Counted from the stretch's first letter, positions 23,147 through 33,376 are shown. The stretch is DNA of 64,000 nucleotides from Uloborus plumipes (GCA_038373865.1 JAXGGA010003879.1:32023-96022); one strand, 5' to 3'. The notes: generated from the letters alone by a model not told the origin. Made by a program: numbers and translations.

Positions 23147-23665
23147 TTAACCCATTAATGCCCGACTCTTTTTTTTCCAAAGATATTTCGTATACTGGTT
23201 ATAAACGGTGTCTAATGGACAGGAAAAATAATAAAAACAATATTATGTAAAAATAATTGTTGAATAAAGGAAAGAAAAATCGTCCCTCAAAAGTTACGAT
23301 AGACCCCATAGGGTACATACCTTTTTTACTAAAAATTTTTTCTGCCTACGATACAGTATTTAAAAAGACATTTCAAAAGATGAAATAAAATCAGCAATTA
23401 ATATAAACTGGGAAGCTGGGAATAACTTAGAAAACTTAGCTTTTTTTCTTGAGATTGTGAACGATGTCATTTTTGATAAATATCATATTAAAACTGCTAC
23501 AAAACACACTTTAGAATGGTTATGTGCTGCTAATAACGAATTGAAAGAATATCAAGGTACTAATTGAACACTATTACTTAGTTGAGATGTTCATTTTGGG
23601 GAAATTCAGACTCTTTTTTGAACCGTCCTAAAATAGGACGCTAGGCATTAATGAGTAAAATTTAA
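23147..23665. mobile_element. Degenerate piggyBac-like element
   Basis: The left end TTAACCCATTAATGCCCG begins with the TTAA expected of piggyBac. The right end reads GGCATTAATGAG..TTTAA, a decayed version of the same terminus. The interior keeps short plus-strand frames (for example NLAFFLEIVNDVIFDKYHIK near 23440) that I cannot assign. Confidence 0.55.
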
Positions 23666-24033
23666 ACTATTTTTTACAAATGTTTTTCTATTTATGTCAG
23701 ACCTACAGATATAAATTGATACAAAAAAAAATCTTAAATTAGTAAAGATGCCGTTTAAAGAAAAAGAACATTTTGGACTGATTGCTATGTGATTGGAAAG
23801 CTTTATTCTTTCAACGATGCCATTTAAAAAACTTTTCAAAGCTCACTTTACTCTTTCAAAAAACCTTAATCCAGGTCAACGGTTCGAAATAGGTTGAAGA
23901 TTACAGTAAAAGTAAGATAAATGGGAAAGAGGTAAGGGAAGTAATAAAAATAGCTGAAGTAACATTTCCAAAGCTCAGTCATATTGTGAAAACGAAAATA
24001 AATAATTAATTTCTTTGAGATAAATTCACGATT
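23666..24033. other. Intergenic sequence
   Basis: AT-rich; nothing recognised. Confidence 0.5.
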
Positions 24034-24315
24034 TTAAGTGTATTTACGTACATTAGGTGACAAAATTTTTTGAGTCCAAGATGGGCTCAAAATTTTAATG
24101 TGCACATTAAAATTTTGACACCATCGCGAAAGTGGAGAGAATTGTTTTGGGGGATCGCCGAATAACTGTCGCACCCACGAACGCACTTTCGACACATCCA
24201 TAATTCCATCACCACATGTCTCCTTCAACTGTCGATGAATTTCAATTGGTGTCACACCACGCAAATTCAGAAAACGAATGATTGCACGCCGTTCAAATAA
24301 GGAAAACGTCGCCAT
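24034..24315 (-). pseudogene. Mariner transposase N-terminal fragment
   Basis: Starts MATFSLFERRAIIRFLNLRG, followed by VTPIEIHRQLKET..DVSKVRSWVRQ. This is the first helix-turn-helix of mariner transposases (HTH_48 type). After about 50 residues the frame departs from the family, and the DDE catalytic part is missing. Inactive. Confidence 0.8.
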
Positions 24316-24482
24316 TTTAAGTATTGAAAACAGTTCTCATTCTCGCGACTGGCGTTTAAATTCCATCTGTCGCATAGTGTTGCCATCTCTGTGATGTTTT
24401 GACAAAAAACGCGCGCTCGCTTTAAATGTCTTTCCAGTCTGGAGGAAAAAAATCGGAGGCCTTATAACTTGAATGCACCTCG
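24034..24482 (-). mobile_element. Truncated mariner, 5' end
   Basis: The minus strand starts TA then CGAGGTGCATTCAAG (24482 inward) and continues GGCCTCCGATTTTTTT, a terminus common to a widespread mariner group. The 3' end has no matching inverted repeat, so the element is truncated or internally deleted. It lies just downstream of the repetitive secreted-protein gene and may have displaced its 3' UTR. Confidence 0.75.
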
Positions 24483-24597
24483 TAGCTAAAAAGACACTTC
24501 GAAATACGGCTTTTTGTTAATGACGTTTTTCGAAGATACGCAAAAAACTTTGAAATTGCAGGACAGTGGCATGCTTACTTTTTAGGTTGATGGAATA

Positions 24598-25173
24598 CTA
24601 CGATGACCTCCTCTGTAAGAATCCACTTGGCGCAGAATATTCACCAGGGTTTAATCTTCGGAAAAAGCTTGTTTGTACTCCAGGCTGCCCGAATCCTTGG
24701 CGCTGGAAGACGGGACCTGCACTCTCAGGAAAAACTGGGCTAATTTCTTGTCTGGGATATCCATCATTTTCCTCTGAAGAGAATGGGCCTACAGGTGCGT
24801 ATCCGGTGTTCTGTCTCAAAGGGGCTACAGGCTGGTATCCAGTGTTCTGTCTCAATGGAGTTACAGGTTGGAATCCGGTGTTCTGGCTCAAGGGTGCTAT
24901 TGGTTGGAATCCAGTGTTCTGGCTCAAGGGTGCTGCAGGTTCGAATCCGGTGTTCTGACTCAAAGGAGCTGCAGGGGGTTGTCGATTGAAGCTTTGTAGT
25001 TCGAAACCACGGACTTGAGAGGAAGGCCCCCGTCTCCCTCCTCCAAACTGTGCCAAGTTGATGGTGGGGTAGTCGTAGCCATGGCGTGTGTAGTGTGGAA
25101 TAGCCCCTTGCTTCTCGGCAACAATGAGGTGAACATCATATGCCAAGGAGGCACCTACGACAACGGTGAAGAT
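24598..25173 (-). CDS. Repetitive secreted protein, exon 2
   Basis: Encodes 191 residues from IFTVVVGASLAYD to QRRSS, stop TAG at 24600-24598. An in-frame ATG farther upstream (25215) lies in the intron and lacks a proper signal peptide, so splicing to MFQLL is preferred. No AATAAA was found close downstream. Confidence 0.82.
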   Translation of the reverse strand: MFTVVVGASLAYDVHLIVAEKQGAIPHYTRHGYDYPTINLAQFGGGRRGPSSQVRGFELQSFNRQPPAAPLSQNTGFEPAAPLSQNTGFQPIAPLSQNTGFQPVTPLRQNTGYQPVAPLRQNTGYAPVGPFSSEENDGYPRQEISPVFPESAGPVFQRQGFGQPGVQTSFFRRLNPGEYSAPSGFLQRRSS

Positions 25174-27307
25174 CTGGAAAAGTAGGTAAGTAAGGAAATC
25201 AATAAAATAAAACACAAAAAATAAATAAATAATTATACAGAGAATAAATACAAATACAGATTATAAATATAAATATAGATAATAAATAAATATAAAAAAC
25301 AGTTAATTTCCATGTACTGAAGTCTTTGCAACTTAGAGATAATCTGTCACAAGATTTTTTATGGCAATAACCAAACTGATCACATTGGTAATTATTTATT
25401 ATTAATATTTATTGCAATTAATTTTTTATTGATTAATACTTGATAGAAGATGGTAATATGTCTAATTTTCCCCATTGACGAAGCTAACAAAGAGAAATAT
25501 ATTTACGGCATATTTATTCAATTACAGAATGACACTCATAATTAAAAATTCAAAATATAGGTTTATTTTTGTAAACGTAAAGGAAAAATCTAAATATGCA
25601 AACAGTTTTTGAAAAGAAGAAAAAAAAAAGAGACTAATCTGCAACATGCTTTAAATTTTTTTTATAAGAATACATGGTTGAAGCAATATGTATTTCAAGT
25701 TTACTTTTTACCATTAGTGGAACAATTGGCCTAATTTTCCAGTACTTTTCTAGAGACACATCTTTTATTACAGTGCCTTGAAAATTCCTCATAATTTTAA
25801 GTCTTGAATACATTCATAAGTCTTGAATACAGTGGATACAAGTTTAAAAAAATAATGATTTATTTAAAAGTGTCCGCTACACCAAAGTGAAGTATTTTTT
25901 GTGGAGTTCAAAGAGATGGTTTAAATAGTTGAAAATGATCAAGTGAGGACAAAATCAATACATTAAGGACAAAATCAATACGAAGAAGAAAGTTTATATA
26001 CTAAGTGGGATTAAAAATTTTCCAGACGATTTTTTCTATCGTTTAAGTTTAAAAAATAATTTAAATCAATGATTTTTTGAAAAAACATGATTTGATTTCA
26101 ATCGGAATTTAAATTCCTGATTTAAATCAGATGATTTAAATCGTTGACACATTGGAGACTAAGTGGTTGCTGAAGCTTACCAGCAGTTGGAACAAGATAA
26201 ACGAATGTTATAATCCGTCACAAAATTTATTACAGCATCTAATAAACGGATCACAGGGTTAATAGCTTTTTTTTTATTACTAATTCCTTCTATTGAATTT
26301 TTATAGGTTAATATTTGATAGAAGGTAGATAGAAGGAAGAATGTATCGAATTTCATCTGTTGAAAAACTAATCAATAAAGAGAGACATTACTATTCGAGT
26401 TTATTTACAGTATATTCAATAACAAAATCATACCAATAATTTAATTTTTTTTTCTAACAATGGCGGAGAAAAGAAGTAAATTATGCAAACAGTTTTTGAA
26501 AAGAGGGAAAAAGACTACTAAATGGTTTTTGAAGCTTACGAGTAGTTGGAACATGAGCGAATTACTCCGTCACAAGTACACTGCAAAAAAAAAACTGTTT
26601 TTACAGTGTAACTCTGGCAGCCGAGGTTCCATTTTAAAATGTAAAATGCACACTAATGAACTGCAAAACTAGCAATTTTACAATTTCTTACAGTAAAGTA
26701 AGAAATTTTACAGTTTATTGCCGTAAAATTTGGCTGTATTATACTGTGAAAACAACAGTGTAATACTGACAGCAAGTTTATAACAATTAGAACATGACAG
26801 AACATAAATTATAATTGTTTTTAACTCATTTCATGCTAAAATGAAACAGGTGAGCCTTAAATTGATAATTTATTGTTTATTGTTATGCTGGAAAATCCTC
26901 TCATTTAAATGTGTTAAATTTTATCAATTTGTATGCTTATAATTCTATCTTTTTTACTCCATGCATTCAAAATTGAAAGAAAATGGCCATTTTGAGACAA
27001 AAATTGGAATTTTGAGTTTTTTGGATTTTTTTAAAATTTCAAAACCCCGCCTATGTGAATTCTAGTGTATCAAGGAGCCTCTGTGCCAAGTTTGATGAAA
27101 ATCCGACGAGAACTGTTAATTTGTGAAGGAACAAATTTTTTTTTCAAACATACATCCATTTTCATATATATGTATTGAATTAAATATTTAATATTTTTAT
27201 ATTTTTGTAGCAACAGAAAGAAATAAAAAAATATATTCATACAGTTTTTAAAGAGAGGGAAAAACAGAGACTATATGGTTCCTGAAGCTTACCAGCAGTT
27301 GGAACAT
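24598..27307 (-). CDS. Secreted protein with 12-residue tandem repeats (two exons)
   Basis: Exon 1 (27307-27293) encodes MFQLL and ends at GTAAGC. Exon 2 (25173-24598) begins after TTTTCCAG and ends at TAG. The 196-residue product starts with a signal peptide, MFQLLIFTVVVGASLA, probably cleaved before YDVHL. Next come a basic Gly/Arg segment (GGGRRGPSSQ), five near-perfect repeats of the form xAPLSQNTGFQP, a sixth decayed unit, and a Pro/Gly/Gln-rich tail (QRQGFGQPG). There is no Cys in the mature part and no membrane segment. The tiny first exon and low-complexity repeats resemble arthropod cuticle, silk-gland or other extracellular structural proteins. I do not recognise the protein, so its function stays open. 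The promoter is TATA plus TCAGT at 27358-27389. Confidence 0.8.
24810..24975. repeat. 36 bp coding minisatellite
   Basis: Five in-frame 36 bp units encode A/T-PL-S/R-QNTG-F/Y-xP repeats. Units pair as S-F types (three) and R-Y types (two), suggesting stepwise duplication. Most changes are conservative or silent. Confidence 0.9.
26181..26195 (-). pseudogene. Decayed duplicate of exon 1 (start codon lost)
   Basis: Identical to the functional exon except that ATG has become TTG. The donor GTAAGC is intact. Upstream, the TCAGT initiator is changed (ACGGATC in place of ACTGATC on the plus strand) and no TATA box remains. Confidence 0.75.
26540..26554 (-). pseudogene. Duplicate of exon 1 with intact MFQLL but a disrupted promoter
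   Basis: ATG TTC CAA CTA CTC then GTAAGC still encodes MFQLL with a valid donor. A CACTG-family element inserted from 26579, only 25 bp upstream of the ATG, removes the TATA/TCAGT block seen in the functional copy. Confidence 0.7.
26579..26760. mobile_element. CACTG-family MITE, copy 4 (short)
   Basis: Begins CACTGCAAAAAAAAAACTG after TA and holds GGCAGCCGAGGTTCC. It ends at CAGTG before TA. It is about half the size of other copies, with only two palindromic units. Confidence 0.75.
26763..27240. other. Upstream flank between exon-1 duplicates
   Basis: AT-rich, including a pyrimidine/purine block near 27000-27130 that looks like an old repeat fragment. No gene seen. Confidence 0.4.
27293..27307 (-). 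CDS. Repetitive secreted protein, exon 1 (coding part)
   Basis: ATG TTC CAA CTG CTG, then GTAAGC. The only copy of this exon with both an intact start and an intact TATA/TCAGT promoter. The 5' UTR would be about 53 bases. Confidence 0.75.
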
Positions 27308-27357
27308 GATGAACGAGCGTATTAATCCGTCACAAGATTTGCTACAGCATCAACCAA

Positions 27358-27389
27358 ACTGATCACAGGGTTCATTAACTGTTTATATA
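27358..27389 (-). promoter_or_regulatory. Core promoter: TATATAAA plus TCAGT initiator
   Basis: TATATAAA on the minus strand at 27389-27382 and TCAGT at 27362-27358. The distance from TATA to the initiator A is 29 bases, typical of an arthropod TATA/Inr promoter. It precedes the MFQLL exon by about 50 bases. Confidence 0.75.
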
Positions 27390-27565
27390 CATTTCTTTGC
27401 TTGACATACTTCAGGTAGAGCACGCTCACGTGACTTTTCCGGCGTTGTTCTGTCGAGCGGAGCGAGTCGCTCTTTTTTACTTTCTTTTTTCCGTTCTTTT
27501 TTAGAGAGGAAAGAGAGTTTCGTTTTTATCCCTCTTTAGCGGCGTTGTTACAGTTATTCAATGCA

Positions 27566-28760
27566 GGTCTTGCCGCTATTTCTATGGATTAGCATGGGAG
27601 TGTAGTTGATTGATACAGGTCGAAACGGTTAGTTTGGGCGAATTCGCGCTTTGCACTGATTTGTTCTGATAGAGATTGAAAATGAGTTTCGGGGAATTTA
27701 AAACCTTATTTGTAAATTGGTATAATTTAAATTCTACTATATAAATATAACGCGCTGTATTTTTGAAAGTGGTGAATGATTCTAAAAGAAAAAAAATTGT
27801 TAAGCGCAGATCTTGCCATAATTTTAATAGATAGGGTGCGAACGAATTTTGTTCCCAATAGGTTGAAACTATTAGTTTGAAAACATTCACTGATGATACT
27901 GATTTTTATGAACATGATACTGTTTTAAACTGAGTCTAGGAAAGCTTAAAATCTTTGTGTATTGGTATAATTTTACTTCTATTGTATAGCACACTATTTC
28001 AAAAAGTGGGCAGTGATTTTAAAATGGAAGCTATAAACATCATGAACTTAAACATACAAATGCACATCTTACTACTATTTCGAGGATAAGCATGTGACTG
28101 AATTTTATTCCCAAAAGGTTGAAATTGTCTTGAAAAAAATTGTTGATGGTACTGATTTGTTTCGATATTGTTTCAAACTGAGTTTAAGAAAGTTTAAATC
28201 TTTGTGTGTAAATTGTCATACTTTAACGTGTATTGTAGAGTTTAAGCTCATAATAATTTAAGAACTGGTTAGGGATTTTAAGATGAACACAATTAAAAAA
28301 AATTAAACTTAACTTATAACGCTCTTGGGGCCTCGACGGCGCAATGGGTCTGCACGTCAGTTTGTAATCTCAAGAGGCGCGGGTTCGATTCCCGCCTTTG
28401 CCCTGGGTGTAACTTCCTCTCTGTGCTGTAAATTCTTTCCTTCAATAAAATCTGTATTGTACTATCTGTGGAGGCAAGGCACATAGTACGCAATCCTCAT
28501 GTGTGTCGAAGTTTATTGACTTCTAGAATAGAATAGAATAGAATAAAACGCTCTTAAACTCCTCTTATTCCTATGAATTGATTAGCATGTGAACAAATTT
28601 GAATAACTAAAGGTTAAAATCGGTTAGTTGATTTTGCAGTTTGTACTGATTGGTGCAGAGAGTGTTTTGAATTGAGATTTTTGAAAAATTAAAAATCTTT
28701 CTGCATTATGATTTCAAGCCCTTTTCATTGTTTTATATTAAAAAAGTATCTTTCTTTTCG
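27566..28760 (+). repeat. About 250 bp tandem repeat, four degenerate units
   Basis: Units begin with the TCTTGCCGCTATTTCTATGG-like word at about 27569, 27809, 28066 and 28559. Each continues through ..TTAGCATG..TTCCCAATAGGTTGAAA..CACTGAT..GAGTTT..TTTGTGTAAATTGGTATAATTT. The fourth unit is pushed away by the SINE at 28327-28546. I see no coding capacity. Confidence 0.75.
28327..28546 (+). mobile_element. tRNA-derived SINE with 9 bp target duplication
   Basis: The head resembles a tRNA (CGGCGCAATGGGTCTGCACG box A region, anticodon loop TTTGTAAT, perfect GGTTCGATTCC box B). The body contains GTGTAACTTCC, GGAGGCAAGGCAC and a (GAATA)n tail. AACGCTCTT flanks both sides (28318-28326 and 28547-28555). 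The mismatched anticodon stem and long body exclude a true tRNA gene. Confidence 0.92.
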
Positions 28761-28843
28761 AAATTACTTTTAAAAAAATCGTCTAACCTTACTCCATAAA
28801 TACGGTGGAAGCAGTGCTGCCTCCACTGCTATGGAGTACCTTA

Positions 28844-28958
28844 ACAGATATATCTGGTGTAAAGTAACGCATCACTTGTGGAAGGTTACACCATGGTAAT
28901 TTAATTTTAGCCTAACGTTGAACCGATTTCTGTTTAAGGTTACACCAGAATTATCTGT
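28844..28958. mobile_element. Short MITE with ACAGATA..TCTGGTGTAA ends
   Basis: ACAGATATATCTGGTGTAA at the left faces TTACACCAGAATTATCTGT at the right. About 115 bp, non-coding. Confidence 0.6.
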
Positions 28959-29254
28959 CAAAACAAAGAAAAAGAAAAAAAAAAAGTATTGATCAGGCTG
29001 TAAGATTGCTTTCAATTATTCTTCTAGTTAATGTTGTCAGGTTCATGATTTCCCATTACCAATCAACTTTACACAAATTTGTAAGTCATGTTAAGGTTTC
29101 CTTTTTTTGGAAAATTTCGACTAAAATATTGATTTTATGTTTCAGTAGAGAAGTATTCTGTCACTTTGTCCCATATTATGGGGTATAAAGAGACTTTTTT
29201 GAGGATAGTTAGGTTTCCAACGCTCCAGGTTTGCAATTTTTTCCCTTAAGCCTA

Positions 29255-30567
29255 GGGGAGGGTGGGGATGAAGGGGACAAATTTCATGTTTTAATTAATA
29301 TTCGAAAAATTCTACATTTTTCAGCCACTTAACAATTTTTATACAAATATTTCAACTATTTGTTACACATAAATAAATTAATTCAGTCAATTTGCTATCA
29401 TTTTACATTGCTAAAATATGTTTTATGAGTGCATGTATTCTGTCCCATTCATCCCCATAAAGGGGATGAATGGGACAACATTGGGGATGAATGGGACAAG
29501 TGAAAAAATGACTAGAAAAAAAAGTTTAATGTTTGGTCTTCTGTTTTTTTGCTTTTTCCATTGCTTCTTCTACGCTTGAAAATATTTTCCTGTTTCCAAC
29601 ATTTGGATTTGGAGCATAGGATTCTAAATCAGTGCTCTGCTTAGCTTCTTTCACATATCTGCCTAAAGTCGACTTGGACATATTAAATGCGTCTGCAACT
29701 GTTCTTACAGGCATTCCCTTCAAGACAACCTAATTAACAGCTTCTTTAATCGTTGATGAGGCACCCCTTATTCGTTCCGTTTTCTTTTTCCAATTCCATG
29801 GCATCCTACAAAAGAAGTTAAATTAATTTTTAAAAACCATAGTTACAAAATGCTGGTAGCTTTTTTTTTCTTATAGATATTTTAAAACAAAAGGATTGAC
29901 TGCAATTAAAGCTGTTACCTATTCTTAGTTAAAAATTTATGATGTGAACATAAAATAAATTGCCATGATCAGATTTCAATAGGCTTAATTAACAATGTAG
30001 TTAAGTAGTTTCAACATTTTGTCAATGTAGTTTAAGAGTTATAATTACTCATATACCAAATTTTAATTCATAAAAAATAAGAAAATAATTTAATGTGTTG
30101 GACATTGTAAGTTTCTGATGCACAGGTTTGAAATCAGAAAATGCGGTGATTAATGGAACTGTCCCATTCATCCCCCAAACTGTTGTCCCATTCATCCCCA
30201 TACCCACATGTTTATGTATATCAAAAAGTAGGCATAGAAAATAAATATGGATTTTCTCCATTTCAGTCTGAAATCATAGTAAAATAAGTATATTTTCAAC
30301 ATGATGTAACATTATTTGCTTTGAGTGCAGTCCTTTTTAATAAACACTGGAGTAACTTTAACAAAAAAACTTACTTTTGGTATGGGAAAATAAGCTTTGC
30401 TGTCTTGTTTACACCAACATGGAAGCAAATGCTTTGAAACACAATTTACTAAGTGGTACAGATGCTGCAATCTACTAGGTAAAATATCAAAAAATTAAAG
30501 TTAATTTTAGATAAAAAAAATTCAGTTGTCCCATTCATCCCCTGCCCCATTCATCCCCATCCTCCCC
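29255..30567 (-). mobile_element. pogo/Tigger-like DNA transposon with GGGGATGAATGGGAC repeats
   Basis: The ends GGGGAGGGTGGGGATGAA and the complementary CATCCCCATCCTCCCC are flanked by TA (29253-29254 and 30568-30569). Words GGGGATGAATGGGAC or the complement recur at 29450-29505, 30163-30200 and 30530-30560, forming subterminal clusters. A psq-type helix-turn-helix fragment is encoded on the minus strand. At 1313 bp it lacks room for a full transposase and is internally deleted. Confidence 0.8.
29526..29804 (-). pseudogene. psq-type HTH of a pogo/Tigger-like transposase
   Basis: From ATG (29804) the frame reads MPWNWKKKTERIRGASSTIK, then a TAG after EAVN, then VVLKGMPVRTVADAFNMSKS..LGRYVKEAKQ. 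This is the pipsqueak-type DNA-binding domain used by pogo/Tigger/CENP-B-related transposases. The internal stop and the missing DDE domain make it inactive. A TTTTGTAG just before ATG may be a relic splice acceptor. Confidence 0.75.
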
Positions 30568-30569
30568 TA

Positions 30570-31184
30570 CGGTCGGGATACCTTATTCCAACAGCTCGAG
30601 AAAATAAACTCGAAATAGAAAATTATTTTTCAGTTTCCTCCAGAAAATGTTTTTCACTGAAAATAAAAATAATGTGGTAATGGACAATAAGTCCATTTTC
30701 ATCTGTGAAAATTTAATAATAATGAGAAGCAATAAGTAATTTTGGTTGCATAAAAAATAATAAATGTTGACATTAAATGTAAATCAAATCAAGTACTCTG
30801 CCAAATACTTAGCTGTATAGTGTACAACCATTATTAATAATTTTTAATTCATACATTTACTATTTTGGTATTAGAATATCTTCTGATAATCAGGCAGAAT
30901 ATTCGTTTTGTGACCATATCAGTGTTGTATCGCTAAAGATTAAGAGCAATTCAATTACCTAAAGGCACAAAATGAAAGAATTAACTTGTGTTAGTCTACA
31001 CTTCGCTTGGGGAAAACAAGCATTTATGTTCAGGATTAATAAGCATCAATTTGTCAAACATATGATCCTTTTAAACATTTAAAACATTCTCTAATTATAT
31101 CGAGTTTTCGAACTCTTCTGAATGCAGAGCCTATGTAATAATACTTATTTACGCATCTTAACTCCATAAGAACGATTTCCGATA
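30570..31184. other. Spacer between two pogo-like elements
   Basis: AT-rich; nothing recognised. Confidence 0.5.
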
Positions 31185-32486
31185 GGGGAGAGGGGGGCAC
31201 ATGTAAACAGGGGCACATGTGAACAAACGATATTTTACCCAGTTAACGTGAAGAGAAAAATCTGAAAAAAATTTATGTCGATGGTAACTCAAGTACTATA
31301 TCCTGCATGAAATTTCAAAAATCTAAATCATTTTGTTTTTTAGTTATCAAAGATCTTATGTTTTGGGAGGTGCCAATATACTTTTATGTTCTATTTCTCT
31401 GAGTAAAAACACATCCAAAACTATTTTTTTTGTAATTTGAACTTTATTCGTCTTAAAGTGGCATTAATTAGGAAAGTTTTCATGCACTATTTTTTTTTTA
31501 ATTGAAGAAAAAAATATAGTTTTTTACCAAATTAGGCCTAAGTTGAGATAAGGGGCACATTTGAACACTTTATGTAGGGGCAGATGTGAACAGTTCATCT
31601 GTGCCCCATAATGGTATTTAGTTATTTTAATTTTAAAAAATAGTTGTTTTTTTTACATATTGAATAGTTTAATTAATAAATACTGAATAATTAAAAGTTT
31701 CAATACTCAATATTTAATTGAAATTTGCAAGAGTTGCAAAGAAAAGAAAGTTAAACTTGCTAAACTGTTGAAAAAGGAACAGTTGTAGTAAGTTGTAGTA
31801 GTTAAAAGTTGTAGTAAGTGACGCCGAGTCCGATATTAGTTTTAAAGACCGCAATTATTAAGAAATTTGTGCTGAAGTCAACCTTGCACCAGAAAATGTA
31901 GCTGTGAATGACTTTGTCCTCGTAGAATTCACTACAAAAAAAAAAAATTCACTATGAATGAAACTTTTATGTTTCCAAAAGCAGATGATACATCGATGGT
32001 AAGCACTCTAATGATATTCTGCTAAAATTACCACCACCTTCAGTTTTAGGTGGCACATGTCCAGCTGCATCTTCTGTTTCTTTTTCTGTAAAACTTGAAG
32101 GCTACAATGTTCGTTGAATTGAGTCAATTAATCACATTGAATAACTAACTTGATATTTTCATTGTAAGTGTTTGTTAATGTGTAACAAGCAGTATACCTA
32201 AAAATATGCTTAGGTGTATTTTATTTCCATTTATGTACCCGTGTTTACTTGTGCCCCAGGCATGTTTACAACTGCCCCTCCACTGGGGCAGATGTGAACA
32301 AAATTTAACATATTTTGGACTTATTTTTTTGGGTGGAATTCAATGTTGAAGAAGAAAGCTAACTGCATGAAAGTATTAGTAAATGTGTGATTTATCATGT
32401 ACAGCACTTGTTTCTTTTATATCTCAAATGAATAATGAAAAATATACAAAAATGTCATTTTTGTTCACATGTGCCCCCCTCTCCCC
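31185..32486 (+). mobile_element. pogo/Tigger-like DNA transposon with GGGGCACATGTGAAC repeats
   Basis: GGGGAGAGGGGGGCACATGT at the left is complementary to ACATGTGCCCCCCTCTCCCC at the right, with TA on each side (31183-31184 and 32487-32488). Variants of GGGGCACATGTGAAC recur near 31207, 31553, 31577, 31600, 32250 and 32283. A decayed transposase C-terminus lies inside. The element is 1302 bp, close to its neighbour's 1313 bp. Confidence 0.85.
31815..32117 (+). pseudogene. Decayed pogo/Tigger-like transposase C-terminal region
   Basis: Reads SDAESDISFKDRN, a stop, EICAEVNLAPENVAVNDFVL..VEF, then after a frameshift DILLKLPPPSVLGGTCPAAS..VKLEGYNVR and TGA. The NDFVLVEF and DILLKLPPP blocks resemble the C-terminus of Tigger-like transposases as I remember the family. 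No DDE residues remain in view. Confidence 0.5.
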
Positions 32487-32488
32487 TA

Positions 32489-33329
32489 TTAATAATATTT
32501 TTCAGCATGCACTGCTGTATAATTTTTGTCTGTTTCTCACGGATTATTTGCGGTTTTATTTTTAAGCCGGAAACTAGTCTTTAACTTTTCATTTCTCTGG
32601 AAACAATTTCTTCCTGAAAATTGATTTAATCTTCTTGCGGTGGAAAATATTTCTCAGTTCAGAGATTTCACGTGATTAAATGTCAAACCGACCGATGCTG
32701 GCCAGTCTATGGGAAGATTTCTCCCACATATGAAATGTTTTGATTCCTAATTTATAAGATGTCAATATAATCAAGTCCTCTTTTTTTTTTTTTTTTTTGT
32801 TGATAAACAGAAAAATTATTTTGAGCTGGATTGCTTTTAGTTCTTTCAGGTGCCGAAATATTTGACAAAAAATTATCTTACCCGCAGAATGCTTTTTTTC
32901 TTTTTTTTTTTTTTCAAAAGATAAAACATCCATTCCTTATTAATGTCTAATTAGACACGTGTTTAAAATTCTTTTGTTGAAACTTGAGCTATTTTTTTTA
33001 AAAATGTTTGGTTAAAAAATAAACCAAGCAACTAGAGTCATAGAAAACGTGAGCCATATTTTGTACCACCGCCCTTCAAAGTGTAATATACACACCTGGT
33101 AATCTTGCACTATCATGTGCTACATGTTCTATGGAAGAAATTTATATGGTGTTTTATTTTTCTCTCTTTGTTTCTTTCTTTCGATTTTCTCCGTTATAGT
33201 ACAAAACAGGGGCTACATTCGTGAACTGCCATTATGAAATAAGGATGTCCTAGTTGGTAACATTCTCCATTTGTCCGGCAACCGTAGTAATTTCTGCCAT
33301 ATTTGGTCAAAGTTACAGGGAATCTATTT
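32489..33329. other. Intergenic sequence
   Basis: T-rich blocks near 32780 and 32900. No gene recognised. Confidence 0.5.
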
Positions 33330-33376
33330 AATCGGCAAAGTGGCTGATTGTGGCCGATTAATCGGTGCATCCCTAG
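33330..33376. mobile_element. Solo hAT-type terminus
   Basis: GGCCGATTAATCGGTGCATC then CCTAG forms the end of a hAT-type element (minus strand CTAGGGATGCACCGATTAATC). The inner GGCTGATTGTGGCC arms are partly palindromic. No partner terminus was identified nearby. Confidence 0.55.

Larger units (their letters stand above)
25345..27400 (-). repeat. Tandemly duplicated promoter/exon-1 segments within the intron
   Basis: The block GTCACAAGATTT..ACAGCAT..AACTGATCACAGGG recurs at about 25345, 26216, 26568 (short) and 27329. The block GCAAACAGTTTTTGAAAAGA recurs at about 25597, 26483 and 27240, each followed by a GAGACTA-like word. The array covers most of the 2.1 kb intron. The 25345 copy keeps ACTGATC but has lost a recognisable exon. 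Confidence 0.7.

Noticed and set aside
24566..24989. Plus-strand frames across the repeat gene
   Set aside because: They are antisense shadows of the minus-strand QNTG repeat protein, which has a signal peptide and splice sites.
26040..26150. TTTAAATC-rich palindromic stretch as a hAT terminus
   Set aside because: The words are suggestive, but no matching second end or target duplication could be found.
28327..28400. tRNA-Thr-like gene
   Set aside because: Box B is perfect, but the anticodon stem is mismatched. A SINE body, an A-rich repeat tail and a 9 bp target duplication follow.
29526..29804. Host transcription factor with a psq domain
   Set aside because: It lies inside an element with terminal inverted repeats and TA duplications and has an internal stop, so it is a transposase relic.
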